Below are positions 8,508 to 16,788 of a stretch of DNA of 64,000 nucleotides, in pieces. Within the stretch, counting starts at the first letter, position 1; each line of letters opens with the position of its first letter. The notes under the pieces are model-generated. The model worked only from the letters and a program-made list of their open reading frames with translations, searched no databases and was not told the origin of the DNA. Source of the stretch: Branchiibius hedensis (lineage in GTDB: Bacteria > Actinomycetota > Actinomycetes > Actinomycetales > Dermatophilaceae); assembly GCF_900108585.1 (NCBI RefSeq), contig NZ_UESZ01000001.1:310001-374000 (forward strand), written 5' to 3'. The translations under genes were made by a program, and so were the position numbers.

Positions 8508-9734
8508 TCAGTCGGTACGCGTCGCGCGGAACCGACCCTCGGCCACGGTCACCGTCAGGGCGTCGCCCTTGTTTACCTGGTCTTCGGCGGTCACCACCGA
8601 ACCGTCGGCCAGCCGGACCACGGCGTACCCCCGTTGCAACGTCTGCAGCGGCGACAGCGCCCGCAAGTGGGTGCGTTGGTGGGTGATCGCGGTGCGTTCT
8701 CGCTCCAACCGGCGCGAGGCCGCCCGCCGCGCCCGCTCGTGCAAGTCCACGATCGACGTACGCCGAGTGGTCACCATCGTGCGCGGCTGCGCCATGATCG
8801 GGCGGCTGGTGAGCGCTCGTAGCTGACGGCGCTCGCCGGCCACACGCGATCGCAGCAGGTGGCCCGAGCGGCCGCGCAACGCAGCCAGCAGCGCGGTCTG
8901 CTCCGCCAGCGACGGCACGATCAGCGCCGCCGCGTCGGTGGGTGTGGAAGCTCGCACATCGGCGACATAGTCCAACAGCGGGGTGTCCACGTCGTGGCCG
9001 ATCGCGGAAACCACAGGAGTGCGGGCACCCGCGACGGCACGCAGTAGGGCCTCGTTGCTGAACGGCAGCAGGTCCTCGAACGACCCACCGCCGCGCGCGA
9101 TCACAATGACGTCGACCTCGGGCTCGGCGTCGAGCTCGGCCAGCGCCGCGCTGACCTGCTCAACGGTCCCTACGCCCTGCACCGCGACCGTCCGGATCTC
9201 GAATCGCGTTGCGGGCCAACGGCGTAGCGCGTTCTCGACGACGTCCTTCTCCGCCGCGCTACTGCGCCCGCAGATCAACCCCACCCGGCGCGGCAGGAAC
9301 GGCAGCGGCTTCTTGCGGGAGGCGTCGAAGAGGCCCTCGGAGCGCAGCAACTGCTTCAGATGCTCCAGCCGCGCGAGCAGTTCACCGACGCCGACGTGCC
9401 GCATGGTGCGCACATCCAGGTGGAGGGTGCCGCGCTTGGTCCAGAAGGTCGGCTTGGCGTGCACGACCACCCGGGTGCCCTCGGCGATGTTCGGACCCAT
9501 CGCCGCCAGGGTGTTGGTGTGCACGGTCGCGGACAGCGACATGTCGACCTCGGGGTCGCGCAGCGTGACGTAGCAGGTGGGGGAGCCGGGCCGCCTGGTC
9601 AGTTGGACGATCTGCCCCTCGACCCACAGCGGCGACATCTTCGCGACGTACTCCTCGATCTTCATCGAGAGCACCCGCACCGGCCAGGGTTGCTCGGCGC
9701 TGGTGTCCAGCGCACGCTCGGGCAGAGAGGCCAT
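8508..9734 (-). CDS. xseA: Exodeoxyribonuclease VII large subunit
   Basis: Catalytic subunit (408 residues) of the ssDNA exonuclease used in mismatch and damage repair. The N-terminal OB fold contains VEGQIVQLTRRPGSPTCYVT. The catalytic domain has the family signatures VGLICGRSSAAEKDV and VIVIARGGGSFEDLLPF, followed by VSAIGHDVDTPLLDYVAD. A C-terminal coiled segment follows. I use ATG 9734, five bases after the ABC-F stop and behind GGTAGGG; the frame is open to 9785, but that would overlap the upstream gene. Its partner xseB lies 1.9 kb downstream, beyond an inverted cassette. Confidence 0.94.
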   Translation of the reverse strand: MASLPERALDTSAEQPWPVRVLSMKIEEYVAKMSPLWVEGQIVQLTRRPGSPTCYVTLRDPEVDMSLSATVHTNTLAAMGPNIAEGTRVVVHAKPTFWTKRGTLHLDVRTMRHVGVGELLARLEHLKQLLRSEGLFDASRKKPLPFLPRRVGLICGRSSAAEKDVVENALRRWPATRFEIRTVAVQGVGTVEQVSAALAELDAEPEVDVIVIARGGGSFEDLLPFSNEALLRAVAGARTPVVSAIGHDVDTPLLDYVADVRASTPTDAAALIVPSLAEQTALLAALRGRSGHLLRSRVAGERRQLRALTSRPIMAQPRTMVTTRRTSIVDLHERARRAASRRLERERTAITHQRTHLRALSPLQTLQRGYAVVRLADGSVVTAEDQVNKGDALTVTVAEGRFRATRTD

Positions 9735-9739
9735 ACGCC

Positions 9740-11347
9740 CTACCGTAGAGCCACCCTCGGACCCTCCCAGCGGCGTGTGAGCCACCGGTCGTGCGTGGCC
9801 ACCAGCACCGTCCCCGGTGATCGACCAAGCGCATCCTCGAGTTCACCGGCCAGCTGCAGGGACAGGTGGTTCGTGGGCTCGTCCAGCAACAGCAGGTCGG
9901 GGCCGCGTGCAATCAGCATCGCCAGGGCCAACCGGCGGCGTTGCCCCGCACTCAACTCCCCGACGGGGCGATGCTCGTCGCGGGGCAGCAGCAGCCCGAG
10001 CTCGCGCAGACTCACCGGCTGGTCCGCGCCGAACAGGTCGATCGGCGTACGGTTCGGGTCGTCGTACGTCACGTCCTGGGGCAGCAACCCGATCCGCGGC
10101 GCGGTCACCCGCACCCTCCCCTCATCGGGCGGCAGAACCCCGGCGAGAACGTTGAGCAGGGTGGATTTGCCCGAGCCGTTGGGGCCGGTGACCAGCACGT
10201 GCTCGCCGGCCACGACGTCCAGGCGGGGCAGCTGCACGCGCTCGCGGACCAGCAGATCTCGGACCTGGATGACCTCCCCTGTCGCTCGGGTGTCCGCGGT
10301 CAGCGGCGCGTCAAAGGTCAACCGCCGCGGGGGTTTTCGTAGTTGCTCGCGTTCTGCCTCGACCAGTCGTTGCTCGGCCTGGGCCACCCGCCGGGCGTGC
10401 GTCTTCTGCACCCGTTGGCCCTTGAATCCGTAGATGAACTTGTCGTTGTCCCGCGGACCGCGATTGTGCGCGACTGCTTCGGTGCCGACGCGGGTCTGGG
10501 CGCGTAACGCTCGGATCTGCTGTTGCTGCTCGTGGTGTTGCTGGGCCCACCGGGCAAGGGCCGCGTCACGATGATCGACGTACGCCGACCAGCCGCCGCC
10601 GAAGAGCCGCCCGCCTTCGCCGTCGGTCCCCAGGGCGTTCGGATCGAGGTCCAGCAGCTGGGTCGGCACGCGGTCCAGGAAGGTGCGGTCGTGGCTGGCG
10701 AAGACGACAATCCCTGGCAGCGTGGGCAATTCGCGCTCCAGGAGTTCAACGCCGTCGGGGTCGAGGTGGTTGGTGGGCTCATCCAGGATCAGGACGGCCG
10801 GTCGACGGACCAGCGCTGCGGCCAGGCTCAGCCGGGTGCGTTGACCGCCGGACAGACTGCTCACCGGGCGGTCCTGGTCGAGGGCGGCGACACCCAGTGC
10901 GTCGGCGGTGGCGGCGACCCGCTCGTCGACCGACCACGCGTCGTAGGTCGTGGCCCAGGCCAGCAGCCGGTCATAGTCGGCGATGTGTTGCTCGCCGGCC
11001 CCATCGAGAGCGGCCCCGAGTCGCTCCAGCGTGCGCACGGCATCCCGCAGTGGTCGCAGGGCGTTGTCCAGCAGGTCCTGCACGGTGCCGGCGACCGGAT
11101 CCGGGTCCTGGGGGACGTACACGAGATCGGTGGGTCGACGTACTTGCCCCGTGTCGGGTCGGTCGACCCCGGCCAGGATGCGCAGCAAGGTCGTCTTCCC
11201 GGCGCCGTTCTCGCCGACGACGGCCAGGCGCGTGCCCGGTGCGGCGGTGAAACTCAGGTCGTCCAGCACGGTGCGCCCGTCGAACGTGCGGCTGACGGCG
11301 TCGACGACGAGGGGACCCAACGGGTCGGTGAGGTAGGGGTCTGACAT
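9740..11347 (-). CDS. ABC-F family ATPase
   Basis: A soluble 535-residue protein with two ATP-binding cassettes and no membrane domain. Domain 1 has Walker A GENGAGKT (45-52), signature LSGGQ (165-169) and DEPTNHLD (189-196). Domain 2 has [20 protein letters not shown] and DEPTNHLS. The inter-domain linker is Arg/Gln rich ([17 protein letters not shown]), as in proteins that reach into the ribosome. ABC-F proteins are translation factors or antibiotic-resistance ribosome-protection proteins; which applies here cannot be decided. It is divergent from ispH and immediately upstream of xseA, probably in the same transcript. Confidence 0.9.
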   Translation of the reverse strand: MSDPYLTDPLGPLVVDAVSRTFDGRTVLDDLSFTAAPGTRLAVVGENGAGKTTLLRILAGVDRPDTGQVRRPTDLVYVPQDPDPVAGTVQDLLDNALRPLRDAVRTLERLGAALDGAGEQHIADYDRLLAWATTYDAWSVDERVAATADALGVAALDQDRPVSSLSGGQRTRLSLAAALVRRPAVLILDEPTNHLDPDGVELLERELPTLPGIVVFASHDRTFLDRVPTQLLDLDPNALGTDGEGGRLFGGGWSAYVDHRDAALARWAQQHHEQQQQIRALRAQTRVGTEAVAHNRGPRDNDKFIYGFKGQRVQKTHARRVAQAEQRLVEAEREQLRKPPRRLTFDAPLTADTRATGEVIQVRDLLVRERVQLPRLDVVAGEHVLVTGPNGSGKSTLLNVLAGVLPPDEGRVRVTAPRIGLLPQDVTYDDPNRTPIDLFGADQPVSLRELGLLLPRDEHRPVGELSAGQRRRLALAMLIARGPDLLLLDEPTNHLSLQLAGELEDALGRSPGTVLVATHDRWLTRRWEGPRVALR

Positions 11348-11496
11348 GGGGAACTCCGAGCGGTCGCGAGATATCCCGCGGGGTGATCCGCGACGCGGGA
11401 CAACGGCTCGGTCAGTTCTTCATGATGAGTCCAAGCGTAGGTCGGGTCGGCGGCGGGTGGCTAATGGGTTTCGCGTCGCCGCCTACGATGGAGGGC

Positions 11497-12495
11497 ATGA
11501 CTTCCTCAGCGAAGCGGGTCCTGCTCGCGGCTCCCCGCGGGTATTGCGCCGGCGTGGACCGGGCCGTGGTGACGGTCGAGAAGGCCCTGGACCTCTACGG
11601 GCCGCCGGTCTATGTGCGCAAGGAGATCGTGCACAACAAACACGTGGTGACCACCCTGGAGAAGCGCGGCGCGATCTTCGTCGACGAGACCGATGAGGTG
11701 CCGGAAGGCGCCACGGTGATCTTCTCGGCGCACGGCGTGGCACCGATCGTGCACGAGGAAGCCCGCGCGCTCAGCCTGAAGACGATCGATGCGACCTGCC
11801 CGCTGGTGACCAAGGTGCACCGGGAAGCCAAGCGGTTCGCCAGCGACGACTACGACATCCTGCTGATCGGCCACGAGGGTCACGAGGAGGTCGTCGGCAC
11901 CTCCGGGGAAGCCCCCGACAACATCATCCTGGTGCAGTCGCCCGATCACGTGGACCAGGTCGAGGTGCGCGACCCTTCCAAGGTCGTCTGGTTGTCGCAG
12001 ACCACGCTGTCGGTCGACGAAACGATGGAGACGGTCCGCCGGTTGCGGGAGAAATTCCCCGCGTTGCAGGATCCGCCGTCAGACGACATCTGCTACGCGA
12101 CGCAGAACCGGCAACTCGCGGTCAAGCAGATGGCGCCCGAGACCGATCTGATGATCGTGGTGGGCTCGCGCAACTCCTCCAACTCGGTGCGGCTGGTCGA
12201 GGTGGCGTTGGAGCACGGCGCCCGCGACGGGCACCTGGTGGACTACGCCGACGAGATCGACGAGGCGTGGCTGGCCGGCGTGACGACGGTGGGGGTGACC
12301 TCGGGTGCCTCGGTACCGGAGGTGCTGGTCCGCGACGTCCTGAGCTTCCTGGCTGACCGTGGGTACGACGATGTGCGGCCGGTGACCGCCGCCGAGGAGT
12401 CGTTGCTCTTCGCGCTGCCGAACGAGTTGCGCCGCGATCTGAAGGCGGCGGGGCAGGGCACGAAGGTCCGGCACGACGCAGGCTCCCTGCACTAA
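11497..12495 (+). CDS. ispH: 4-hydroxy-3-methylbut-2-enyl diphosphate reductase
   Basis: Last enzyme of the MEP isoprenoid pathway: it reduces HMBPP to IPP and DMAPP with a [4Fe-4S] cluster. The 332-residue protein has the three cluster cysteines, C17 (GYCAGV), C101 (ATCPLV) and C199 ([10 protein letters not shown]). Substrate-binding residues are H46, H79 and H129/E130. Start: ATG 11497 behind GGAGGG; the longer frame from 11383 has no family similarity before this point. It lies beside xseA and is divergent from the ABC-F gene, as in many actinobacteria. The pentapeptide gene follows after five bases. Confidence 0.96.
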   Translation: MTSSAKRVLLAAPRGYCAGVDRAVVTVEKALDLYGPPVYVRKEIVHNKHVVTTLEKRGAIFVDETDEVPEGATVIFSAHGVAPIVHEEARALSLKTIDATCPLVTKVHREAKRFASDDYDILLIGHEGHEEVVGTSGEAPDNIILVQSPDHVDQVEVRDPSKVVWLSQTTLSVDETMETVRRLREKFPALQDPPSDDICYATQNRQLAVKQMAPETDLMIVVGSRNSSNSVRLVEVALEHGARDGHLVDYADEIDEAWLAGVTTVGVTSGASVPEVLVRDVLSFLADRGYDDVRPVTAAEESLLFALPNELRRDLKAAGQGTKVRHDAGSLH

Positions 12496-12500
12496 CGGCC

Positions 12501-13142
12501 ATGGTTGCGGCCCCGCGTCTTTTGGCGCCGTCGGTTTCCGATGTGGTGGCCGCGTCGCTGCCGCCACGGGCCGAGGACGATGCCGAGGGCATGGCGTACG
12601 CCGACCTGTCCGGTGATCTGGATCTGGACCGGGCCGAGTTCTTCGAGTGTTCCTTCACCCGTCTGGTGCTCGACGAATTCGTCTCTGCGCGAACGACATT
12701 CGTCGACGTTTCGGTTTCGTCGGTGCAGTCCGTGACCTGGGCGGCAGCAGGATCGATCTGGCGCAACTGCTCGGTGATCGCGGGCCGCGTCGGGTCTTGG
12801 GACCTGTCCGCAGCGACGTTGCGTGGAGTGCTGGTGCGGGGTCTGCGGTTCGGTTACGTGAACCTGCGCGATGCCCGGCTGACGGATGTTCTCTTCGAGG
12901 ACTGTGTCTTCGAATCAGTCGATATGCCCGGGGCGTCGTCGGAGCGGGTCGCGTTCGTCGACTGCCGGTGTGAAGAAATTGACCTGAGGGGTTGCACCAA
13001 CGCCGACCTCGACCTGCGGGGTCTGGATTTCGCTGCGCTGCGGTCGATTTCGGGTGCGCGCGGTGCGACGATCAGCGACCTTCAGCTGTCGTTGGTGGCG
13101 CCGCTGCTGGCTGCAGAGACCGGTCTGCTGGTCGAGGGCTGA
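12501..13142 (+). CDS. Pentapeptide-repeat family protein
   Basis: A 213-residue protein with degenerate A(D/N)LXX-type repeats from about residue 33 to 185, for example YADLSGDLDLDRAEFFE, LSAATLRGVLVRGL, VNLRDARLTDVLF and LDLRGLDFAAL. These predict a right-handed quadrilateral beta helix. Some members mimic DNA and protect gyrase, but most have no known role, and nothing here singles out a Qnr-like function. It begins five bases after ispH, so it is probably co-transcribed. The last 61 bases overlap the convergent HxlR-type gene. Confidence 0.82.
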   Translation: MVAAPRLLAPSVSDVVAASLPPRAEDDAEGMAYADLSGDLDLDRAEFFECSFTRLVLDEFVSARTTFVDVSVSSVQSVTWAAAGSIWRNCSVIAGRVGSWDLSAATLRGVLVRGLRFGYVNLRDARLTDVLFEDCVFESVDMPGASSERVAFVDCRCEEIDLRGCTNADLDLRGLDFAALRSISGARGATISDLQLSLVAPLLAAETGLLVEG

Positions 13143-13483
13143 CCGACTGCGGAACGTTCCGCGTGCCGCCGACCCCAGTCGCACAATTGCCACAGGACAG
13201 GCGCCAGCGTGCGCCCGTAGTCGGTGATCCGATACGTCACCTTCGGCGGCACCACTGGCTCGGCATCGCGGGCCACCAGCCCATCAGCGACCAACTCCTT
13301 CAGATGCCGGATCAGCATCTGTTCGCTCACGGCGGGAATGCTGCGGCGTAGCTCGCCAGTGCGCATCGGGCGCGCTTCCAGGCGCCACAAGATGGTGCCC
13401 TTCCATCGGCCGGCGATGACCGAGAGCGCGGTATCGACCGGGCATTCGGCCAGTTCGACCTCAGTCGGTTCGGGGGTCGGCAT
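13082..13483 (-). CDS. HxlR-family winged-helix transcriptional regulator
   Basis: A 133-residue regulator with the HxlR signature CPVDTALSVIAGRWKGTILW. That stretch carries the Cys near residue 14 which in some relatives senses electrophiles or oxidants. The recognition region MRTGELRRSIPAVSEQMLIRHL and wing PPKVTYRITDYG follow. It is divergent from the DUF1772 gene at 13553 and separated from it by a 13-bp-arm palindrome. The usual arrangement is a repressor controlling itself and the neighbour. Its 3' end overlaps the pentapeptide gene. Confidence 0.9.
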   Translation of the reverse strand: MPTPEPTEVELAECPVDTALSVIAGRWKGTILWRLEARPMRTGELRRSIPAVSEQMLIRHLKELVADGLVARDAEPVVPPKVTYRITDYGRTLAPVLWQLCDWGRRHAERSAVGQPSTSRPVSAASSGATNDS

Positions 13484-13490
13484 AGCACGA

Positions 13491-13522
13491 TGGTAGTACT
13501 CACAAAAAAGTGAGTACTACCA
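13491..13522. promoter_or_regulatory. Perfect 13-bp inverted repeat, HxlR operator
   Basis: TGGTAGTACTCAC (13491-13503), six A residues, GTGAGTACTACCA (13510-13522): both arms match at every base. It occupies the 69-base divergent intergenic region, 7 bases from the regulator start and 30 from the DUF1772 start. HxlR-family dimers bind palindromes rich in AGTACT/ACTACT, so this is almost certainly the regulator's site. The A6 spacer suggests a bent centre. Confidence 0.8.
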
Positions 13523-13552
13523 AAATTGGTGGTTCACTGATTCGCTGATCGC

Positions 13553-14002
13553 ATGAGCACCGCGATCTGTGTCCTTGCCCTTGTCGTCGCCGGCACCATG
13601 GTGGGGGTGGAGTTGTGCGTCGGTTTCATCGTGAACGCGATCTTCGAGCGACTGCCCGACAACGCCGGCCTCCTGGGCAGGGCAGACGGCGCCCGAGTCC
13701 TCGGTGCCGTGATGCCGTTCTGGTACGTCGCCTCGCTGGGGTTGTCCGTCGCCGTGGCCGTTACGCAATGGAACGAGCCGAGAGCAGGCTGGGCCATCGT
13801 CGCTGCGGTGCTTTTCGCCGCGAGCGTGTTGCTGTCGGTGCTCGTCCTGGTGCCGATCAACAACCGCTCGAAGAGTTGGACGCCGCAGAGCGCACCGGAG
13901 GACTGGCGCGAGCAACTGCACCGTTGGGATGGCTGGCACTACCTGCGCATGGTGATGATCGTCGCGGGACTCGTGGCCCTCGCCACCGCTACCGTCCGCT
14001 GA
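13553..14002 (+). CDS. DUF1772 (anthrone-oxygenase-like) membrane protein
   Basis: A 149-residue protein with four predicted membrane helices. Family hallmarks are the NNRSKSW loop and a conserved C-terminal W..W..LR pattern (RWDGWHYLRMV). Relatives are annotated as DUF1772 and include fungal anthrone oxygenases; the bacterial role is unknown. Its position across the operator from the HxlR gene suggests it is the regulated target, perhaps in handling a quinone or electrophile. It is convergent with the AraC-type gene, seven bases apart. Confidence 0.8.
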   Translation: MSTAICVLALVVAGTMVGVELCVGFIVNAIFERLPDNAGLLGRADGARVLGAVMPFWYVASLGLSVAVAVTQWNEPRAGWAIVAAVLFAASVLLSVLVLVPINNRSKSWTPQSAPEDWREQLHRWDGWHYLRMVMIVAGLVALATATVR

Positions 14003-14009
14003 CCGTCCC

Positions 14010-14918
14010 TCACGCCGCGGCGGCGTAGATACTGCGCCACCGTCCCGGTGCTTGTCCGGTGTGGCGTTTGAATGCCGTCGCGAACGAGTACTCCGAGCTG
14101 TAGCCGACGGAGGCTGCGATCGTCGCGATGCTGTCGCCGGTGTCGCGCAGGGCTTCCTTCGCCACCGACATACGCCAGTCGGCCAGATAGGTCAGAGGTG
14201 GTACGCCGATCGTGTCGGTGAATCGGCGGGCGAACCCCGACCGGGACTGGTGGGTCAGCCCTGCCAGCGTGGCGACCGTCCAGGTGCGTTCCGGCGCGGT
14301 GTGGATGGCCTGCAGCGCCGGCGCGAGCGCTGGATCATCCAGCGCGGAGATCCAGCGAGGAGTCGACTGCGCTGCCGCAAACCATTCACGCAGGGCGAGC
14401 ACGAGCACCGCGTCGAGTAAGCGGTCGAGAAGGACCTGCTGGCCCGCGCCGCCCACCTCGACTTGGGCGATCAGCAGATCGAGGGTGCTGCGCAGGGCGC
14501 TGCCGGCGCGGGGTCGGATGCGGGCGATCGGCGGTAGTGCGTCCAGCAGGGACTTGGATAGGTCGCCGTCGAAAACGTAAGCACCGCAGAAGAATTGAGC
14601 TTGGCGGCCTTCGCCGGGATTGCCAGCCGAGGCCGATCGGGATCCACCTGAGTCGGGCAGCGGCTGTGGTGGTGCAGTCGCGTCGGATGCCATCAGGTGC
14701 GGGGTCGAGCGAAGCAGGATCAGGTCGCCGCCGATCACCCGGATGGAGGCATCTGGTGCATCGACAGTCCACGCCTCAAGGTCGCCGTCGATGATCGAGT
14801 GAATCGCCAGGGTGCCGCCGACCGGGAACTGGACGCACCAGTCGCCGTACATCGTCGTGCGGGAGAACGCCGCGCCCCGCGCCCGGGAGCGCTGCAGCAA
14901 GTCACTCAGTACGTCCAT
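14010..14918 (-). CDS. AraC-family transcriptional regulator with cupin sensor
   Basis: A 302-residue regulator. The N-terminal half is a cupin-type sensor (MYGDWCVQFPVGGTLAIHSI, then FFCGAYVFDGD). The C-terminal 100 residues hold two helix-turn-helix motifs: WTVATLAGLTHQSRSGFARR and DSIATIAASVGYSSEYSFAT, ending in RHTGQAPGRWR. The start is ATG 14918 (MDVLSDLLQRSRARGA), the usual family N-terminus; the frame is open to 14951. Regulators of this subgroup often sit next to the oxidoreductase they control, here the divergent quinone-oxidoreductase-like gene at 15047. Confidence 0.88.
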   Translation of the reverse strand: MDVLSDLLQRSRARGAAFSRTTMYGDWCVQFPVGGTLAIHSIIDGDLEAWTVDAPDASIRVIGGDLILLRSTPHLMASDATAPPQPLPDSGGSRSASAGNPGEGRQAQFFCGAYVFDGDLSKSLLDALPPIARIRPRAGSALRSTLDLLIAQVEVGGAGQQVLLDRLLDAVLVLALREWFAAAQSTPRWISALDDPALAPALQAIHTAPERTWTVATLAGLTHQSRSGFARRFTDTIGVPPLTYLADWRMSVAKEALRDTGDSIATIAASVGYSSEYSFATAFKRHTGQAPGRWRSIYAAAA

Positions 14919-15000
14919 GTCTCTGGACGATGGCACAAGAAATATGGACATTCAAGGATGGATCGTCTGATCGTGGGGCGGTGAACTGGTGTCAGCAGAA

Positions 15001-15024
15001 TTCCCGCGACACTCACGGCGGGAA
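15001..15024. promoter_or_regulatory. Inverted repeat in the AraC/oxidoreductase intergenic region
   Basis: TTCCCGC (15001-15007), ten-base spacer, GCGGGAA (15018-15024), 22 bases before the oxidoreductase ATG and just upstream of its ribosome-binding site. It could be an operator or a small 5' UTR hairpin. Seven-base arms are modest evidence in DNA of this GC content. Confidence 0.3.
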
Positions 15025-15046
15025 ACACCACCCAGAAGGAGTGCTC

Positions 15047-15973
15047 ATGAAGGCAGTGCGTTTCAACCAGTTCGGCGGTCCCGAGGTGCTTGAGGTCATC
15101 GAGACCGACCTTCCCGTTCCGGCGGCGGATGAGGTCGTGGTCCAGGTGCGGGCGGCCGGGATCAACCCGGGCGAGGCGTCGATCCGCAAGGGTCTGCTGG
15201 AAGCGTTCTACCCCACCACGTTGCCGTGTGGCGAAGGCAGCGACCTCGCCGGTGCGATCACCGCGGTTGGCGATGAGGTCGATGGCTGGAGCATCGGCGA
15301 TGAGGTCGTCGGTTGGGTGGACACCCGCTCGAGTCACGCACAGTCGGTTGCCGTGCCGGCAGCACATCTGGTCCCCAAGCCGGACGGTGTCTCCTGGGAG
15401 ATCGCCGGGAGTGCGTTCGTGGTCGGGTCGACGGCGTGGGCAGCGACCGACGCCGTGCAGCCGCAACCGGGTGACGTCGTCGCGGTCTCTGCGGCGGCCG
15501 GCGGCGTCGGGGGCTTGGTGTCCCAGTTGCTGGTCGAGCGCGGGGCAACGGTCCTGGGAATCGGGTCCTTGGAGAACGCCGAGTGGTTGCAGAGCAAAGC
15601 AGTCACCCCGATTGACCGGAGCGGTGGTCTCGATGCGGTCGCGGAGCGACTGCGGGCAGCGGCACCCGACGGCATCGATGCGTTCGTCGACCTCTTCGGC
15701 GGCGGCTACGTGCAACTGGCGCTCGACCTCGGCGTACCCGGGGACCGGATCAACACCATCATCGACTTCGAGCAGGTCGGCAAGAACGGCGTGCTCGGGG
15801 CCGGTAGCGCCGATGGTTCCACCGCGCAGGTGTTGGGCGAAGTCGTGACCCGGCTGGCGGACGGTCGTCTTGAACTTCCGATCGAGGCGACCTACCCACT
15901 GGGGGAGGTCCAAGCTGCCTTCGCTCAACTGGAGCTGCGGCGTACTCGCGGCAAGATCGTGTTGATCCCGTAG
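15047..15973 (+). CDS. NADP-dependent alcohol dehydrogenase/quinone oxidoreductase (MDR family)
   Basis: A 308-residue zinc-independent MDR protein. It begins MKAVRFNQFGGPEVLEVIE, a hallmark of the quinone oxidoreductase group, with a GroES-like domain to about residue 120. A Rossmann domain follows with the nucleotide motif AAAGGVGGLVSQL. The zinc-binding residues of alcohol dehydrogenases are absent. Start: ATG 15047 behind AGAAGGAG; the open frame upstream to 14930 is not family-like. It is divergent from the AraC-type regulator, its likely controller. The substrate is unknown. Confidence 0.88.
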   Translation: MKAVRFNQFGGPEVLEVIETDLPVPAADEVVVQVRAAGINPGEASIRKGLLEAFYPTTLPCGEGSDLAGAITAVGDEVDGWSIGDEVVGWVDTRSSHAQSVAVPAAHLVPKPDGVSWEIAGSAFVVGSTAWAATDAVQPQPGDVVAVSAAAGGVGGLVSQLLVERGATVLGIGSLENAEWLQSKAVTPIDRSGGLDAVAERLRAAAPDGIDAFVDLFGGGYVQLALDLGVPGDRINTIIDFEQVGKNGVLGAGSADGSTAQVLGEVVTRLADGRLELPIEATYPLGEVQAAFAQLELRRTRGKIVLIP

Positions 15974-16007
15974 CCACCAGGTGGTGTTGTCTGCCACGAT
16001 GCGCAGC

Positions 16008-16763
16008 ATGACCGATGTGCTGCCGGCTGACGCTGATCTACAGGCGCCGGCATGCAGCGCGCCGTGGTGGAGGTCCTCGCGAAGGATCATCGGCATCGTG
16101 CTCGTGGCCCTGTGGATCGGGCTGGCTGGATGGTCTTTGTGGGCCGCGCCGCGGGAGTCCTCAGCCGATCACTTGCGTGCACAGGTGGCGGCCGGTGAGG
16201 TGACCGGGTGGCGGTTCACTGACCAGCAGCCGACCTGGGACGCCGGTGCCAATGGTCCCCTCGGCGGCTGGCCTGGCACCGATGACCACTCGGTCGATGC
16301 CGACAATGCCGGAATTCTCGTGTGGTCCGACTCGCAGTACCGCGAGCACTGGATACGCATTTCGCAGCTCGGATCGATGCCTGCCGAGCCCGGGTCCCAG
16401 GGCTTCGGCGATGCGACGCAGGCGTGGTTGGGCCGGGAGTTCGTCGCACATCACGGGTCGTCGGTGATTCGCGGCGACGTCTCGCTGCCGACACCGGTCA
16501 ACCTGGCGCGGTTGGCTTTCCTACTGGTTGGCCTGGCGGGGATCTGTGGCGGCGTCGCGCCACGAATCGCGAACCGCTGGTACTGGTTCTGGATGTGCGG
16601 GATCACCTTCGGTCTGGGGCTGCTCGCCTACGCAGTCTTTGAGTGCCTGCGGGATCCGAAGCCGCGTGCGGCCCGTTTCGGTGGCGGCACCGGCTTCGTC
16701 ACCATGATCGCTGGATCGCTCGCAATCTCCTTGGCGTTCAGCCTGGTAGGCGCCTTCGTGTAA
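16008..16763 (+). CDS. Hypothetical membrane protein
   Basis: I do not recognise a family. The 251-residue product has one N-terminal transmembrane helix (IIGIVLVALWIGLAGWSLWA). An extracytoplasmic stretch of about 110 residues rich in Trp and Asp follows, then three C-terminal helices ending in AISLAFSLVGAFV. The start is uncertain: ATG 16008 gives MTDVLPADAD, and ATG 15999 and GTG 15981 are in frame upstream, none with a strong ribosome-binding site. It follows the oxidoreductase and is convergent with rmuC 25 bases on. Confidence 0.6.
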   Translation: MTDVLPADADLQAPACSAPWWRSSRRIIGIVLVALWIGLAGWSLWAAPRESSADHLRAQVAAGEVTGWRFTDQQPTWDAGANGPLGGWPGTDDHSVDADNAGILVWSDSQYREHWIRISQLGSMPAEPGSQGFGDATQAWLGREFVAHHGSSVIRGDVSLPTPVNLARLAFLLVGLAGICGGVAPRIANRWYWFWMCGITFGLGLLAYAVFECLRDPKPRAARFGGGTGFVTMIAGSLAISLAFSLVGAFV

Positions 16764-16788
16764 TTGGTGCGAGCCGCTACGCGGTCGC

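Noticed and set aside
12501-13142. Pentapeptide protein as a Qnr-type fluoroquinolone protection factor
   Set aside because: The repeats are degenerate and the characteristic Qnr loops are not visible; only the general fold is supported.
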